Of a DNA stretch of 64,000 nucleotides, positions 16,794 to 26,374 are shown one piece after another. Both the position numbers and the translations under genes were made by a program. Every line of letters starts with the position of its first letter. The stretch's first letter is position 1. Where the stretch lies: the NCBI GenBank assembly GCA_002387565.1, contig DGJT01000032.1, forward strand, positions 75,086 to 139,085, given 5' to 3'. This DNA comes from Akkermansiaceae bacterium UBA4589. Its GTDB lineage: Bacteria; Verrucomicrobiota; Verrucomicrobiia; Verrucomicrobiales; Akkermansiaceae. A model generated the notes under the pieces. The model saw only the letters and a list, made by a program, of their open reading frames with translations, was not told the origin of the DNA and ran no database searches.

Positions 16794-17927
16794 TCAACTT
16801 CCTTGGAGGAGGTATTTTAGATGAGGCTCATACAAGCGAGGCTCAAGTAAAAATGAGTCATGCCCTTTATCCGAATGCACGGTAATATGGGTGACATCTA
16901 TATCCTCATCCTCTAGGTGCTTCACAATTTCTGCTTGCTCTTCAGGGAAGAAGCAGAAATCTGAATCAATAGAAAAAATGATGTACTTGTGCCCTGCTGC
17001 TTTTGATGCTGTTAACAACTCTGCTGGAGTATTAAAACCTGCTTCTTTTACTGGGTCATAGTTAGACCACATATCAATAATACGCAGGTAAGTATTAGCA
17101 TCAAAGCGCTTCACAAATTTTTTACCTTGGTGGAGCATATAACTTTGGATATTATCCTGCAATGGATACCAAGCTAGGCGCTTTTCATCAGTGACTAATT
17201 TTTGACTAGCTCGACTTTCTAAAGCATCTAAATGCACAAACGTTTTGTGCGAAATCATGCGTGCTAGAGCTAAACCGTAAACAGGTAACTCTTGGTTGTT
17301 GTGGTAATGACCTGAATTAAAATGTGGGTCATTCTCAATAGCCATAATTTGCTCAAATAAAATCAAGCGTGTCAGTGCTGTAGTTTTGAAACCTGAGCAA
17401 AATAAACTTACTTTGCGCACATTGTCTGCATAAGTCGTCGCATAACTAAGAGCTATTAATCCACCCACTGACGGCCCAATAACGGCCTCAAGTTGATTAA
17501 TACCCAAAGATTGAACTAAATCATGAAAGGCATTCACTTGATCAATGATACGAATTTGAGGAAAATCTCCTCCGTATGGTTGCTTAGTTTCAGGATTAGT
17601 ACTACGTGGTCCTGTACTGCCGTAACAACCTCCTAAGTAGTTGGCACATATCACAAAATACTTATCTGTATCAATAGCTTTGCCTGAACCGACTAAGCCA
17701 TCCCACCATCCTTGGTGTAATTCTTCAACCCATAATTCTTGGTCTTCACCTCCTATACTTGAGCATTCCCCTGTTAGTAACTGAGTTCCAGAGAGCGCGT
17801 GACAGACTAGAATGGCATTATCCTTGGCCGCATTGAGCTCGCCCCATGTTTCATAGGATAACTGAGGCGAATTCAAATAACCGCCCTCATGTAGAGAAAA
17901 TATAGAATTAAGTTTAAAAACTTTCAT
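16794..17927 (-). CDS. metX: Homoserine O-acetyltransferase
   Basis: A 377-residue alpha/beta-hydrolase-fold enzyme that acetylates homoserine for methionine synthesis. The nucleophile elbow is GPSVGG, the catalytic Asp lies in SIDSDFCF and the His in DKGHDSFLL. LSYETWGELN at the N-terminus and CANYLGGCYGSTGP (oxyanion region) are classic MetX. The open frame extends upstream to 17993; I chose the ATG at 17927 because KLNSIFSLHEGG is the usual N-terminal strand. Some members use succinyl-CoA, which cannot be excluded. No metW is adjacent. Convergent with the hexapeptide gene, with zero spacing. Confidence 0.88.
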   Translation of the reverse strand: MKVFKLNSIFSLHEGGYLNSPQLSYETWGELNAAKDNAILVCHALSGTQLLTGECSSIGGEDQELWVEELHQGWWDGLVGSGKAIDTDKYFVICANYLGGCYGSTGPRSTNPETKQPYGGDFPQIRIIDQVNAFHDLVQSLGINQLEAVIGPSVGGLIALSYATTYADNVRKVSLFCSGFKTTALTRLILFEQIMAIENDPHFNSGHYHNNQELPVYGLALARMISHKTFVHLDALESRASQKLVTDEKRLAWYPLQDNIQSYMLHQGKKFVKRFDANTYLRIIDMWSNYDPVKEAGFNTPAELLTASKAAGHKYIIFSIDSDFCFFPEEQAEIVKHLEDEDIDVTHITVHSDKGHDSFLLEPRLYEPHLKYLLQGS

Positions 17928-18108
17928 ATAAAGAAGAGACTTACAATTAACAAAGCCACAAGGAAATTTAAAGCCTTTTAAACTATAAATCACACTTGTT
18001 CTGCACAGGTCGCTACATTCGCATTAAATATAGGCAAGAAAAACTCATTTTCAACATTTACAAAGCCGGTTCTTTGTCCTATGAATTCTCCACGTTTATA
18101 TAAACATT

Positions 18109-19704
18109 ATGTCAAATTACCGAATTCTTGTATCTGATCCTATTTCTGATAAAGGCGTGAGCGCCTTAGCTGACACACCAAACATAAGTGTGGATGTGAA
18201 AACTGGGCTATCTCCTGAAGAGCTTCTTGCTATTATTGCGGACTACGATGGCCTTATCGTTCGCTCTCAGACTCAAGTAACTGCAGAGGTACTTGCTGCA
18301 GCCACTAAATTAAAAGTAGTCGGTCGTGCTGGTGTTGGTGTTGATAATATTGATAAAGAAGCAGCGACTAATCATGGTGTGATTGTGATGAACACTCCAA
18401 GTGGTAATACTATTTCTACCGCTGAGCATGCGTTTTCTTTGATGATGTCACTAGCTCGTAATATTGGGCACGCTCATAGCTCTATTATGGAAGGCAGATG
18501 GGATCGCAAAAAGTATCAAGGAGTTGAACTCTATAAAAAGCGTCTTACTATTTTAGGTATGGGTCGAATTGGTACCGAGTTTGCCAAGCGAGCACAAGCA
18601 TTTGGCATGGAAGTCACCGCTTATGACCCATTTCTCACTCAAACACGTGCTGATTCGCTTAAAGTTCAATTAGCGAGCACTGTAGAAGAAGCTCTAACTG
18701 ACGCTGACGTCGTCACCATGCACATCCCTCTCACCGAAGAGAGCAAACACATCATCAACAAAGATCGTCTTCCTCTATTAGCTAAAGGAGCTCTCATTGT
18801 TAACTGTGCTCGTGGCGGACTGATTCATGAAGATGATTTAGCCGCAGCTATTGAATCAGGTCATATTGGAGGTTGCGCCCTCGATGTGTATGAAAATGAA
18901 CCACCTAATATTGAAGATGCTATCTTCCAGCAAGGTAAAACCGTATTTACTCCACATTTAGGAGCTTCAACCAATGAAGCTCAAGAAAACGTGGGTATCC
19001 AAGTAGCTGAGCAAGTAGGAGCCTACCTTTCGACTGGTTCAATTACAAATGCGATTAATATGCCTAACCTTGATGCTAATACTTATCAAGCTGTAGCTCC
19101 TTACCTACAGTTAGGCAAAGCTCTGGGTATTTGTTTGGCTAAGCTCGGACCTAAGCAAGTAGACACTATTAATATTAGTTACTATGGTTCTGTGTCGCAA
19201 CTTGATACCGCGATGGTATCTCGTGAAATTTTATCACAGTATTTAGGTTCAGCTCATAACGATGCGCAAGCTAACCTCATCAATGCTCCTGCTGTAGCTA
19301 AAAACTTAGGACTTAATGTCACTGAATCATTACTCGCAGAACCTCAAGATTACCATGAAATCATTCAAGTAACGATTACTAAAGGCGATGAAAGGTATAG
19401 CCTCTCTGGTACTCTTATTGGCAATCAACCACGTATCATCTCTATTGATCAGCACTCTATTGAAATTCCTATCACTGGACACTTCATCGTCGTTGAAAAT
19501 GATGACAGACCTGGTATTGTAGGTTCTATTGGCCTCACTTTAGGTGAGCAAAAAATAAATATTGCTAATATGGCTCTTAGTAGAAGCCGCAAAGGTAATA
19601 GCGCTCTTTGTATCTTAGAATTAGATCAATTACCTGAAGAAGTGCTTATCGACAATATCAAAGAAATTGGAGGCATTAGCTCTGTCCAGCTCATTACTCT
19701 ATAA
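18109..19704 (+). CDS. serA: D-3-phosphoglycerate dehydrogenase (long form with ACT domain)
   Basis: A 531-residue PGDH, the first committed enzyme of serine synthesis, NAD-dependent. The substrate domain begins MSNYRILVSDPIS. GRAGVGVDN, the Rossmann loop GMGRIGTEFAKRA, CARGGLIHE (catalytic Arg), the ENEPP glutamate region and HLGAST (catalytic His) are in order. After ~residue 330 come the ASB regulatory domain and an ACT domain (VVENDDRPGIVGSIG) for serine feedback. The length matches type I PGDH of Mycobacterium. It heads a long rightward block. Confidence 0.94.
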   Translation: MSNYRILVSDPISDKGVSALADTPNISVDVKTGLSPEELLAIIADYDGLIVRSQTQVTAEVLAAATKLKVVGRAGVGVDNIDKEAATNHGVIVMNTPSGNTISTAEHAFSLMMSLARNIGHAHSSIMEGRWDRKKYQGVELYKKRLTILGMGRIGTEFAKRAQAFGMEVTAYDPFLTQTRADSLKVQLASTVEEALTDADVVTMHIPLTEESKHIINKDRLPLLAKGALIVNCARGGLIHEDDLAAAIESGHIGGCALDVYENEPPNIEDAIFQQGKTVFTPHLGASTNEAQENVGIQVAEQVGAYLSTGSITNAINMPNLDANTYQAVAPYLQLGKALGICLAKLGPKQVDTINISYYGSVSQLDTAMVSREILSQYLGSAHNDAQANLINAPAVAKNLGLNVTESLLAEPQDYHEIIQVTITKGDERYSLSGTLIGNQPRIISIDQHSIEIPITGHFIVVENDDRPGIVGSIGLTLGEQKINIANMALSRSRKGNSALCILELDQLPEEVLIDNIKEIGGISSVQLITL

Positions 19705-19756
19705 TCTGGATAAAAAAAGATTGATTATATTTCTAATTAGGCTTTAATCACTACTT

Positions 19757-20161
19757 ATGAAATCTTTAATTTATTTAAGTTTAGTTGTTTTGATGACTGT
19801 TGCTCATGCTGATATTCAAGCGCCTCCTGGAGAGCGTCATGGTGCAAGTACAAAACTCGGTCGAGCCCTAAGTAATATTGTTGCGGGATTAGCTGAAGCA
19901 CCGCAATATACTCTTTCTAATATTGATAACGGTAATTTCATGGCTACTACTACAACTGGAATTGGTCGTGGATTAAAGCGTGTCGGTTTTGGCGTATTTG
20001 AGCTAGTAACTTTCTTTGCTCCAACTAATCATGGTACTTATAAGCCTCAATATCAAAAATATATCATCTTTGGTGCAGACCAACATATCAGCCATAATCC
20101 TGACTTTGGCTATACTGAATACCCTATTGTGCTCGACATTGATGCCTACTACAAAGACTAA
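19757..20161 (+). CDS. Small secreted protein, TIGR04073-like (exosortase-associated)
   Basis: A 134-residue protein with a signal peptide (~1-18, ending AHADIQ). The mature part has STKLGRALSNIVAGLAEAP, a run of Gly residues including GIGRGLKRVGFGVFELVTFF, and a C-terminal region rich in Tyr and Pro. This order resembles the TIGR04073 family of exosortase-associated proteins found mainly in Verrucomicrobia and relatives. The identification is from memory of the family pattern. No exosortase or PEP-CTERM tail is visible in the window. Its function is unknown; it sits between serA and an SHD1 protein. Confidence 0.6.
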   Translation: MKSLIYLSLVVLMTVAHADIQAPPGERHGASTKLGRALSNIVAGLAEAPQYTLSNIDNGNFMATTTTGIGRGLKRVGFGVFELVTFFAPTNHGTYKPQYQKYIIFGADQHISHNPDFGYTEYPIVLDIDAYYKD

Positions 20162-20180
20162 ATAACTGTCTTTATTGTTC

Positions 20181-20963
20181 ATGAAATCTGTCTTTTTTCA
20201 CTTACTCTCTGGAGTATTTTTGCTTGCGAGTACTTTTGCTGTGGCTCAGGAAACTCGAATTTGGACAGCAAGTGACGGAGAGAGAACTTTTGAAGGCCTT
20301 TACGTTTATCACAAAGAAGATGTAGTTTGCCTGGCAGACAAATTAGGCAAAGAATTTACTATTCCTATCGATAAAATAAGTATAGCAGATAGAGTTTGGC
20401 TAAGGAAAAAAAAGTATGAACAACGTGGAGAAAAATCTCCTCAAGCTATTGATTCACTTCGTTTTGATGACGATATAGATACTATCTTAAATAAATTAGA
20501 AAACTCTAATTTATTTACTTTAAAAGGCTCTGAGCCTAGCTCTATTGAAGACATCAACAAAGCTTATCAGCTTAAAACAAGTGTCGGTCAAGCTAACTTA
20601 AATTTATCAATATTTTTAGATACATTGAATGTACTAGGGGCTGTACAATTATCAAGCGATACACCTTCTGATTTAGAATCCATTAAATCTGACTGGGAAG
20701 CTTGCAAAGAGCTATTTACTGAATTAGCTGGATCTCCTCAAAAAAATCAAGGTTTCCCTTCTTCCCAAGACCTTAAAGATAATGAGAATCACTGGGTCAC
20801 TAGTGAATGGAAAACAAAAAGCAACCAACACTTGTTATTAGCTATTACTTTAAATAAAGAAGGTGAAGCCATTATTGAAGCTAGAATTCTTCCTATTGTT
20901 GATGGGGAGACTGTGGGCAACCCAGAGTTTCTAGCTCAGATTAAAAATAATCTGACATCTTAA
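20181..20963 (+). CDS. Secreted SHD1-domain protein
   Basis: A 260-residue protein with a signal peptide (~1-22, ending AVAQET). Directly after it, RIWTASDGERTFEGLYVYH and IPIDKISIADRVWLRKK form an SLA1-homology-1-like (SHD1) module, abundant in secreted proteins of Planctomycetes and Verrucomicrobia, where it is an uncharacterised beta fold. The rest (~80-260) is helical and not recognised. A TTG at 20175 is in frame, but the ATG at 20181 gives the natural signal peptide. Its stop overlaps the queE start (TAATG), so the two are translationally linked although no shared function is apparent. Confidence 0.65.
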   Translation: MKSVFFHLLSGVFLLASTFAVAQETRIWTASDGERTFEGLYVYHKEDVVCLADKLGKEFTIPIDKISIADRVWLRKKKYEQRGEKSPQAIDSLRFDDDIDTILNKLENSNLFTLKGSEPSSIEDINKAYQLKTSVGQANLNLSIFLDTLNVLGAVQLSSDTPSDLESIKSDWEACKELFTELAGSPQKNQGFPSSQDLKDNENHWVTSEWKTKSNQHLLLAITLNKEGEAIIEARILPIVDGETVGNPEFLAQIKNNLTS

Positions 20964-21715
20964 TGGTTTTAGCTAAACTCAATAATGAAGCAGAGATATT
21001 CACATCTCTACAAGGTGAAGGCCACAGCATAGGAAAACCTTCGATTTTTATTAGGTTATCTAATTGTAATCTACATTGCCATTGGTGCGACACAGATTAT
21101 ACCTGGAATTGGGATAATACACCTTGGGCTCATATAAATGATGCCAAGAAAGATTATAAAAAATTTAATAAGAAAGATCATCAAATCCACTTATCTCCAG
21201 AAGAGTTAGCTGAAAAGATACTAAAATTACCCACCCAAAATATTATCATTACTGGTGGAGAGCCTCTGCTGCAACAAAAAGAAATTATAGCATTTGTTTC
21301 CATTTTAAAAAAGGCAGATACCAATCGCTCTTTTGAAATTGAAACCAATGGCACCATCAAACCTTCCACTGAACTCATTGACTGTATTGATCAATTTAAT
21401 GTATCACCGAAATTAGCTAACTCTCTAAACCCTGAAAATAAAAGGATTGAGCCCAAAGCTATCCAAGTATTTCTAAATTCCAACAAAGCTTACTGGAAGT
21501 TTGTTATGGATACTGAACAGGATTTAGAGGAGATTAATGAGCTTGTAGCTGCCTACAAACTACCCAAAAATCGAGTTTATTTAATGCCCCAAGCAACCAC
21601 TAGAGAAGCTCTTGAAAAAAAGCAAAATCAATTAGTCAAAGCTTGCGTTAATCTAGGATATTGCTATAGTCACCGCCTACACGTCATGTTCTGGGGTGAT
21701 ACAAGAGGTGTGTGA
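20963..21715 (+). CDS. queE: 7-carboxy-7-deazaguanine synthase (radical SAM)
   Basis: A 250-residue QueE making CDG from carboxytetrahydropterin in queuosine/preQ0 synthesis. The N-terminus EIFTSLQGEGHSIGKPSIF is diagnostic. The [4Fe-4S] site is CNLHCHWCDTDYTW (Cys-x3-Cys-x2-Cys), and TGGEPLLQ is the SAM-binding GGE motif. An insertion after the cluster (WNWDNTPWAH) resembles longer QueE forms. No queC, queD or queF is in the window. It overlaps the SHD1 gene by one base at its start and abuts the bactofilin gene at its end. Confidence 0.92.
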   Translation: MVLAKLNNEAEIFTSLQGEGHSIGKPSIFIRLSNCNLHCHWCDTDYTWNWDNTPWAHINDAKKDYKKFNKKDHQIHLSPEELAEKILKLPTQNIIITGGEPLLQQKEIIAFVSILKKADTNRSFEIETNGTIKPSTELIDCIDQFNVSPKLANSLNPENKRIEPKAIQVFLNSNKAYWKFVMDTEQDLEEINELVAAYKLPKNRVYLMPQATTREALEKKQNQLVKACVNLGYCYSHRLHVMFWGDTRGV

Positions 21716-21732
21716 CCTACTCGCTATTTACC

Positions 21733-22218
21733 ATGTTAAAAAAAAGATTAGTTAAAAGTACTGATTTAATCAATAATGACCCAGAATCGACAGAAAATCA
21801 TTTAAACAAAATTATGAATGTTACTTCCCATAATCATTTAACTCAAAACTTTCTGAGTGAACAAGTTTCATTCAGTGGTGAACTTAACTTTGAAGGTGAA
21901 CTTGTTATTAATGGTAATTTTAAAGGGTCGCTAACTTCAAACGACGGGTTTTTAGTAATTGGGGAATCAGCTATTATCGAAGCTGATATCTCAGTAAAAG
22001 AGATCGTCATTTATGGCAAAGCAATTGGAAACATAAAAGCTTTGGAAACTATTACAGTTCATGAAGCGGCTATGATTACAGGTGACATGAGCGCTCAAAA
22101 CATATCCATTGATAATGGTGCTCAAATTTCAGGAAAATTAGAAATCCAAAGTAAACAAGGGTTTACTAATTATTCTAATGATATTTCAACTGAAGAATTA
22201 GAAGCTAGTCATAGCTAA
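21733..22218 (+). CDS. Bactofilin
   Basis: A 161-residue cytoskeletal protein. The central ~100 residues form a bactofilin (DUF583) beta-helix: repeated strands such as SFSGELNFEGELVINGNFKG, LVIGESAIIEADI and VIYGKAIGNIKA, followed by MITGDMSAQNISIDNGAQIS. Bactofilins polymerise into membrane-associated filaments that organise cell-wall enzymes. The frame also has a GTG at 21712 overlapping the queE stop (GTGA); I prefer the ATG at 21733, MLKKRLVK, because ATG starts dominate here. No peptidase or MreB partner is adjacent. Confidence 0.85.
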   Translation: MLKKRLVKSTDLINNDPESTENHLNKIMNVTSHNHLTQNFLSEQVSFSGELNFEGELVINGNFKGSLTSNDGFLVIGESAIIEADISVKEIVIYGKAIGNIKALETITVHEAAMITGDMSAQNISIDNGAQISGKLEIQSKQGFTNYSNDISTEELEASHS

Positions 22219-22252
22219 ATTCTATTCATCATAGTTTTTATTGAATTATCAT

Positions 22253-23185
22253 ATGGCAACTCTTGACTTACAGAGCCAAATCAAGCTCCTCAAGAAAGAA
22301 AAAAATGCGCTTATTCTAGCTCATAATTATCAAATTGGGCCACTCCAAGATATTGCTGATTATGTAGGAGACTCACTGGGGTTAGCTTATGAGGCACAAA
22401 AAAGTGATGCTGATGTTATTGCTTTTTGCGGTGTTCACTTTATGGCTGAAACAGCTAAAATTGTAAACCCAGATAAGATTGTTGTCTTGCCTGACTTAGA
22501 CGCTGGTTGCTCACTTGAATCTTCTTGTCCAGCTCCTGACTTACAAAAATTCATTGATGACAATCCTGAGAAAGATTATTTCGTAGTTGCGTATATAAAC
22601 TGCTCAGCTGGAGTTAAAGCGATTGCTGATGTTATTTGCACCTCAGGTAATGCGGTAAAAATTGTCAACCAAGTTCCTGAAGATCGCAATATTCTATTTG
22701 TACCTGATGCCAATCTTGGTGCTTGGGTGATTGAACAAACAGGACGCCCTATGGATTTATGGCAAGGTAGCTGCTATGTGCATATGGAATACACCGCTGA
22801 CTCCATTCAAAGTATCAAAGATAAACACCCAGAAGCGTTGCTTGTGGCTCACCCTGAATGCCCAACAGCGGTACGCTTGTTAGCTGATGAAGTCTGTTCG
22901 ACAGAAAAAATGATCAGCTACTGTAAGAATAATGATACCTCGACCTTTATCATTGCTACGGAAAACGGCATGCTTCATCGTCTTGAGAAAGAATGCCCAG
23001 ACAAAACCTTTATTCCTGCACCCACACATAATTGCGCTTGTTCAGAATGCAAGTTTATGAAACTTAATACTTTAGAAAAACTTAGAGATTGCTTAGCCAA
23101 TTTAAGCCCTCAAGTTGCTATCACTCCAGAGCTTTGCCAGCAAGCAGAAGCCTCTTTGCTTAAAATGTTAGAACAATCAAAATAA
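22253..23185 (+). CDS. nadA: Quinolinate synthase
   Basis: A 310-residue [4Fe-4S] enzyme that condenses iminoaspartate with dihydroxyacetone phosphate to quinolinate in NAD synthesis. LAHNYQIGPLQDIADYVGDS is the N-terminal hallmark. Cluster cysteines are visible in the INCSAGVKA region, in AHPECP and in NCACSECKFMKLNTL. A TTG at 22241 in frame is ignored in favour of the ATG at 22253. nadB and nadC are not in the window. fabH follows after eight bases. Confidence 0.94.
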   Translation: MATLDLQSQIKLLKKEKNALILAHNYQIGPLQDIADYVGDSLGLAYEAQKSDADVIAFCGVHFMAETAKIVNPDKIVVLPDLDAGCSLESSCPAPDLQKFIDDNPEKDYFVVAYINCSAGVKAIADVICTSGNAVKIVNQVPEDRNILFVPDANLGAWVIEQTGRPMDLWQGSCYVHMEYTADSIQSIKDKHPEALLVAHPECPTAVRLLADEVCSTEKMISYCKNNDTSTFIIATENGMLHRLEKECPDKTFIPAPTHNCACSECKFMKLNTLEKLRDCLANLSPQVAITPELCQQAEASLLKMLEQSK

Positions 23186-23193
23186 ATACCATC

Positions 23194-24183
23194 ATGAGCA
23201 CTCAAAAATTTGCCAAAATTATTAGTACAGGTAGTTACGTACCAGAGAAGGTTCTCACTAATACAGATCTATCTAAACTGGTTGATACTACCGATGAATG
23301 GATCACAACCCGTACAGGCATAAAAGAGCGCCGTATCGCTACCGATGAGCAGTCCACCTCTGATCTCGCGACGCAAGCCGCTAAAAAAGCCCTTGATTCT
23401 GCTAATTTAGATGCCGCAGAACTAGATCTGATTATTGTGGCTACTATTACGCCTAATACGTTTACCCCTTCAACAGCTTGTTATGTTCAAACTAATTTAG
23501 GAGCTAAAAATGCTGTGGCTTTTGATATCTCAGCAGCGTGTTCTGGCTTTATTTTTGCTATGGATATGGCGCGTAATTTCATTGAAAACGGCACTTATGA
23601 GCATGTTCTTATCATTGGTGCTGAAAAACTATCTACCTTTGTCAACTGGGAAGACCGTAACACTTGCGTACTCTTTGGTGATGGTGCTGGAGCTGCAGTC
23701 ATTTCAGCTACGGAAGATAGTAGTAGCCGAATCCTTTCTAGCCATGTTGGCTCTGATGGTACTTACACAGATTTGTTGAAAATTGAAGGCGGTGGCTCAG
23801 CCTGCCCTATCACAACAAGCAATGTTGACGACAAGCTCAACACTCTATCCATGCAAGGTAAAGAAATTTTCAAACTCGCTGTTCATCATATGAAAAATGC
23901 AGCAAACCAAGTGATTGAAGATGCTAGTCTCACACCTGCTGATATTGATTGGGTTATTCCACATCAGGCTAATTTAAGAATTATTGATGCTATTTCAAGT
24001 CGTCTGGATATTGATGCAGAAAAAGTTTTCGTGAATTTAGATAAATACGGTAATACCTCTGCCGCCGCTGTAGCTATTGCTCTTGATGAAGCGCATCGCA
24101 AAGGCGTTCAACGAGAGCAGCATGTGGTGCTTGTTGCCTTTGGAGCTGGCCTCACTTGGGGGGCTGCAGCTATTCGCTGGTAA
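23194..24183 (+). CDS. fabH: 3-oxoacyl-[ACP] synthase III
   Basis: A 329-residue KAS III starting fatty acid synthesis by condensing acetyl-CoA with malonyl-ACP. The catalytic triad is Cys116 (SAACSGF), His257 (IPHQAN) and Asn287 (YGNTSAA). N-terminal KIISTGSYVPEKVLTN and TRTGIKERRIA are typical. It is a lone fab gene: plsX, fabD and fabG are absent, although acpS is elsewhere in the window. The tatD gene follows after 35 bases. Confidence 0.94.
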   Translation: MSTQKFAKIISTGSYVPEKVLTNTDLSKLVDTTDEWITTRTGIKERRIATDEQSTSDLATQAAKKALDSANLDAAELDLIIVATITPNTFTPSTACYVQTNLGAKNAVAFDISAACSGFIFAMDMARNFIENGTYEHVLIIGAEKLSTFVNWEDRNTCVLFGDGAGAAVISATEDSSSRILSSHVGSDGTYTDLLKIEGGGSACPITTSNVDDKLNTLSMQGKEIFKLAVHHMKNAANQVIEDASLTPADIDWVIPHQANLRIIDAISSRLDIDAEKVFVNLDKYGNTSAAAVAIALDEAHRKGVQREQHVVLVAFGAGLTWGAAAIRW

Positions 24184-24218
24184 GTACTGTTCCTTCGTGC
24201 TTTGTATACTTTTTTGCT

Positions 24219-25028
24219 ATGTTGATTGACTCGCACTGTCATCTCGTTTCTTATCGTTATCAAGCTGAAGAAATCAACTCTATTATTGAGCGCAGTGTAG
24301 AACAGCAGGTGACACAACTCCTCTCCTTAGCTACAGAGCCTAGTGAATATCAAGCTCATTTAGATTTAGCCAACAATTATTCTGGAGTCTTTATCGGCTT
24401 AGGTATACACCCTTGTGCTGTGCATGAGGTTAGCTACCCTCATGCCATCACTGAACTTGATACATTGCTAGCTCAGCATAACAGTATCAAAATATTAGGT
24501 GAAACAGGTCTCGACTATTACCACCCAAGCCCAGAAGGCTGGGATGATAATAGTTATAGAAAGTGCCAACAAAATAGCCTCGTTGAGCATTTTGAGTTAG
24601 CTAAAAAATACCATAAAAATATCGTGTTACACACACGTGATCAGCAAGGTAAACATTCATTAAAAGATTGCTTAGCTATTTATCAAGAGTATGCCAATGA
24701 TGTTCAAGCCGTATTTCACTGCTGGAGTCACCATGCAGACTGGGCTAAACAAGTTTGGGATCTAGGAGGTTTAATTTCATTTGGAGGTGTTCTAACCTTT
24801 AAAAAGCCACCACTTGATGCTATTGAAGTTTGCAAACAAGCACCTGCAGGTAGCTTCATGTTGGAAACAGATGCCCCCTATCTCGCTCCGACACCACACC
24901 GAGGTCAGCGCTGTGAGCCATGGATGACGAGAATTACAGCTGAATTGGTTGCTGAATTACGCCATGAGTCATTGGCGCAACTCGCTTCTCATACCACTAA
25001 AACTGCTCATCAATTCTTACAACTATAA
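24219..25028 (+). CDS. TatD family metal-dependent DNase
   Basis: A 269-residue TIM-barrel hydrolase of the TatD/YcfH family. Metal ligands sit in DSHCHL at the N-terminus, GETGLDYY, LHTRD, FHCWSHH and ETDAPYL, in the usual order. Family members have 3'-5' exonuclease or D-aminoacyl-tRNA deacylase-like activity. The frame extends upstream to 24156 inside fabH, but the ATG at 24219 gives the standard start MLIDSHCHL. It is followed after eight bases by gltX. Confidence 0.88.
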   Translation: MLIDSHCHLVSYRYQAEEINSIIERSVEQQVTQLLSLATEPSEYQAHLDLANNYSGVFIGLGIHPCAVHEVSYPHAITELDTLLAQHNSIKILGETGLDYYHPSPEGWDDNSYRKCQQNSLVEHFELAKKYHKNIVLHTRDQQGKHSLKDCLAIYQEYANDVQAVFHCWSHHADWAKQVWDLGGLISFGGVLTFKKPPLDAIEVCKQAPAGSFMLETDAPYLAPTPHRGQRCEPWMTRITAELVAELRHESLAQLASHTTKTAHQFLQL

Positions 25029-25036
25029 TCCCTATC

Positions 25037-26371
25037 ATGATTCGTACTCGTTTTGCTCCCTCTCCTACTGGCAACCTACATATTGGTGGTGCTAGAACGG
25101 CTCTTTTTAATTGGCTTTATGCTAAACACCATGGTGGAAAATTTATTCTGCGTATTGAAGACACAGATGCTCAACGCAACACGCAAGAAGCTCAGCAAGG
25201 TATTATTACTGGACTTAACTGGTTAGGTCTTGATTGGGACGAAGGTCCTATGGTCAGTGATCAACCTGAACTCTATTTTCAATCCAATCGTGATACTATT
25301 TATCAATCCTATTTTGATAAACTCGTGGAAAATGACCATGTTTATGAAGATGAGGGAGCTTGGAGATTTAAGTTCAAACGTGAGCCTGTCACTTTCGTAG
25401 ATGAAATCTGTGGAGAGATAACTATTGATTACCGCAATGAAGACAACACCCCTGATATGGTGGTTAGACGTAGTGACGGTTCATTTGTTTTTCATTTTGT
25501 CAATGTGGTCGATGACCTTGAGATGGAGATTAGTCATGTGATTAGAGGAGAAGACCACCTCATGAATACGCCTAAGCATATTCAACTCATCGAAGCTTTT
25601 GGTGCTAAAGCGCCTACTTATGCCCATATTCCATTGATTCTCAATCCAGATGGCTCAAAAATGTCTAAACGTGACCAAGGTGCAGGCCTTGGGTTTTATC
25701 AACAAGATTTCTTAGCTGAGGCTCTTATCAACTTTTTAGCTCTACTTGGCTGGTCGAATAAAGACGATCAAGAATTGTTCACCCTCGAAGAATTAATTCA
25801 AGCTTTTGATCTCACGGGAGTGAATCGCTCTCCAGCTAAATTTGACTTAACCAAATGCCTCTGGTTTAATGCTCAATACCTACGAGCTTTACCTATTCAG
25901 GACTTAGCCACATTAGCTCAACCTAGAGTATCTGCAGATTTCGAAGCCATGGGTCTACCAGCTTTAACTCAGAACGACACCTTATTATTGCAATTATTGG
26001 AACCTCTCAAAGAAAAGGTTCAGTCAGTGAGAGATATTGCTCCTATTATTAGCTTTTTGTATGTTGATAAAGTTTCTTATGAAGAAAGTGCTATGGCTAA
26101 GCTTGCCAAAAATAAATTTTCCACTCATGACATTTTAAAATCTTTACAGCAAAGCTGGACAGATTTAGAGGATTGGTCTACAGCTAAGCAAGTCATTATG
26201 GATGTAGCCCAAGCTCAAGAAATCAAAGCTGGACCTATCATGCTAACAACACGTGTTGCTTTGTCTGGCTCAGCTGGAGGATTAGACTTAGGGCTTATCT
26301 TAGAAATTTTAGGCAAACAAACCTGTATCCAACGACTCAATCAAGCTATTGAGCAATGGCCCACTCACTAA
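25037..26371 (+). CDS. gltX: Glutamyl-tRNA synthetase
   Basis: A 444-residue class I synthetase. The HIGH-type motif is APSPTGNLHIGGART and the ATP loop is GSKMSKRDQGAG. VRRSDGSFVFHFVNVVDD and HVIRGEDHLMNTPKH are the conserved discriminating segments. It is slightly shorter than the usual ~470 residues but complete at both ends. Whether it also charges tRNA-Gln cannot be judged here. The helicase gene begins three bases after its stop. Confidence 0.94.
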   Translation: MIRTRFAPSPTGNLHIGGARTALFNWLYAKHHGGKFILRIEDTDAQRNTQEAQQGIITGLNWLGLDWDEGPMVSDQPELYFQSNRDTIYQSYFDKLVENDHVYEDEGAWRFKFKREPVTFVDEICGEITIDYRNEDNTPDMVVRRSDGSFVFHFVNVVDDLEMEISHVIRGEDHLMNTPKHIQLIEAFGAKAPTYAHIPLILNPDGSKMSKRDQGAGLGFYQQDFLAEALINFLALLGWSNKDDQELFTLEELIQAFDLTGVNRSPAKFDLTKCLWFNAQYLRALPIQDLATLAQPRVSADFEAMGLPALTQNDTLLLQLLEPLKEKVQSVRDIAPIISFLYVDKVSYEESAMAKLAKNKFSTHDILKSLQQSWTDLEDWSTAKQVIMDVAQAQEIKAGPIMLTTRVALSGSAGGLDLGLILEILGKQTCIQRLNQAIEQWPTH

Positions 26372-26374
26372 ATT

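Noticed and set aside
17928..18108. SAM riboswitch upstream of metX
   Set aside because: The metX-serA divergent spacer shows no SAM-I or SAM-II like conserved core or terminator hairpin.
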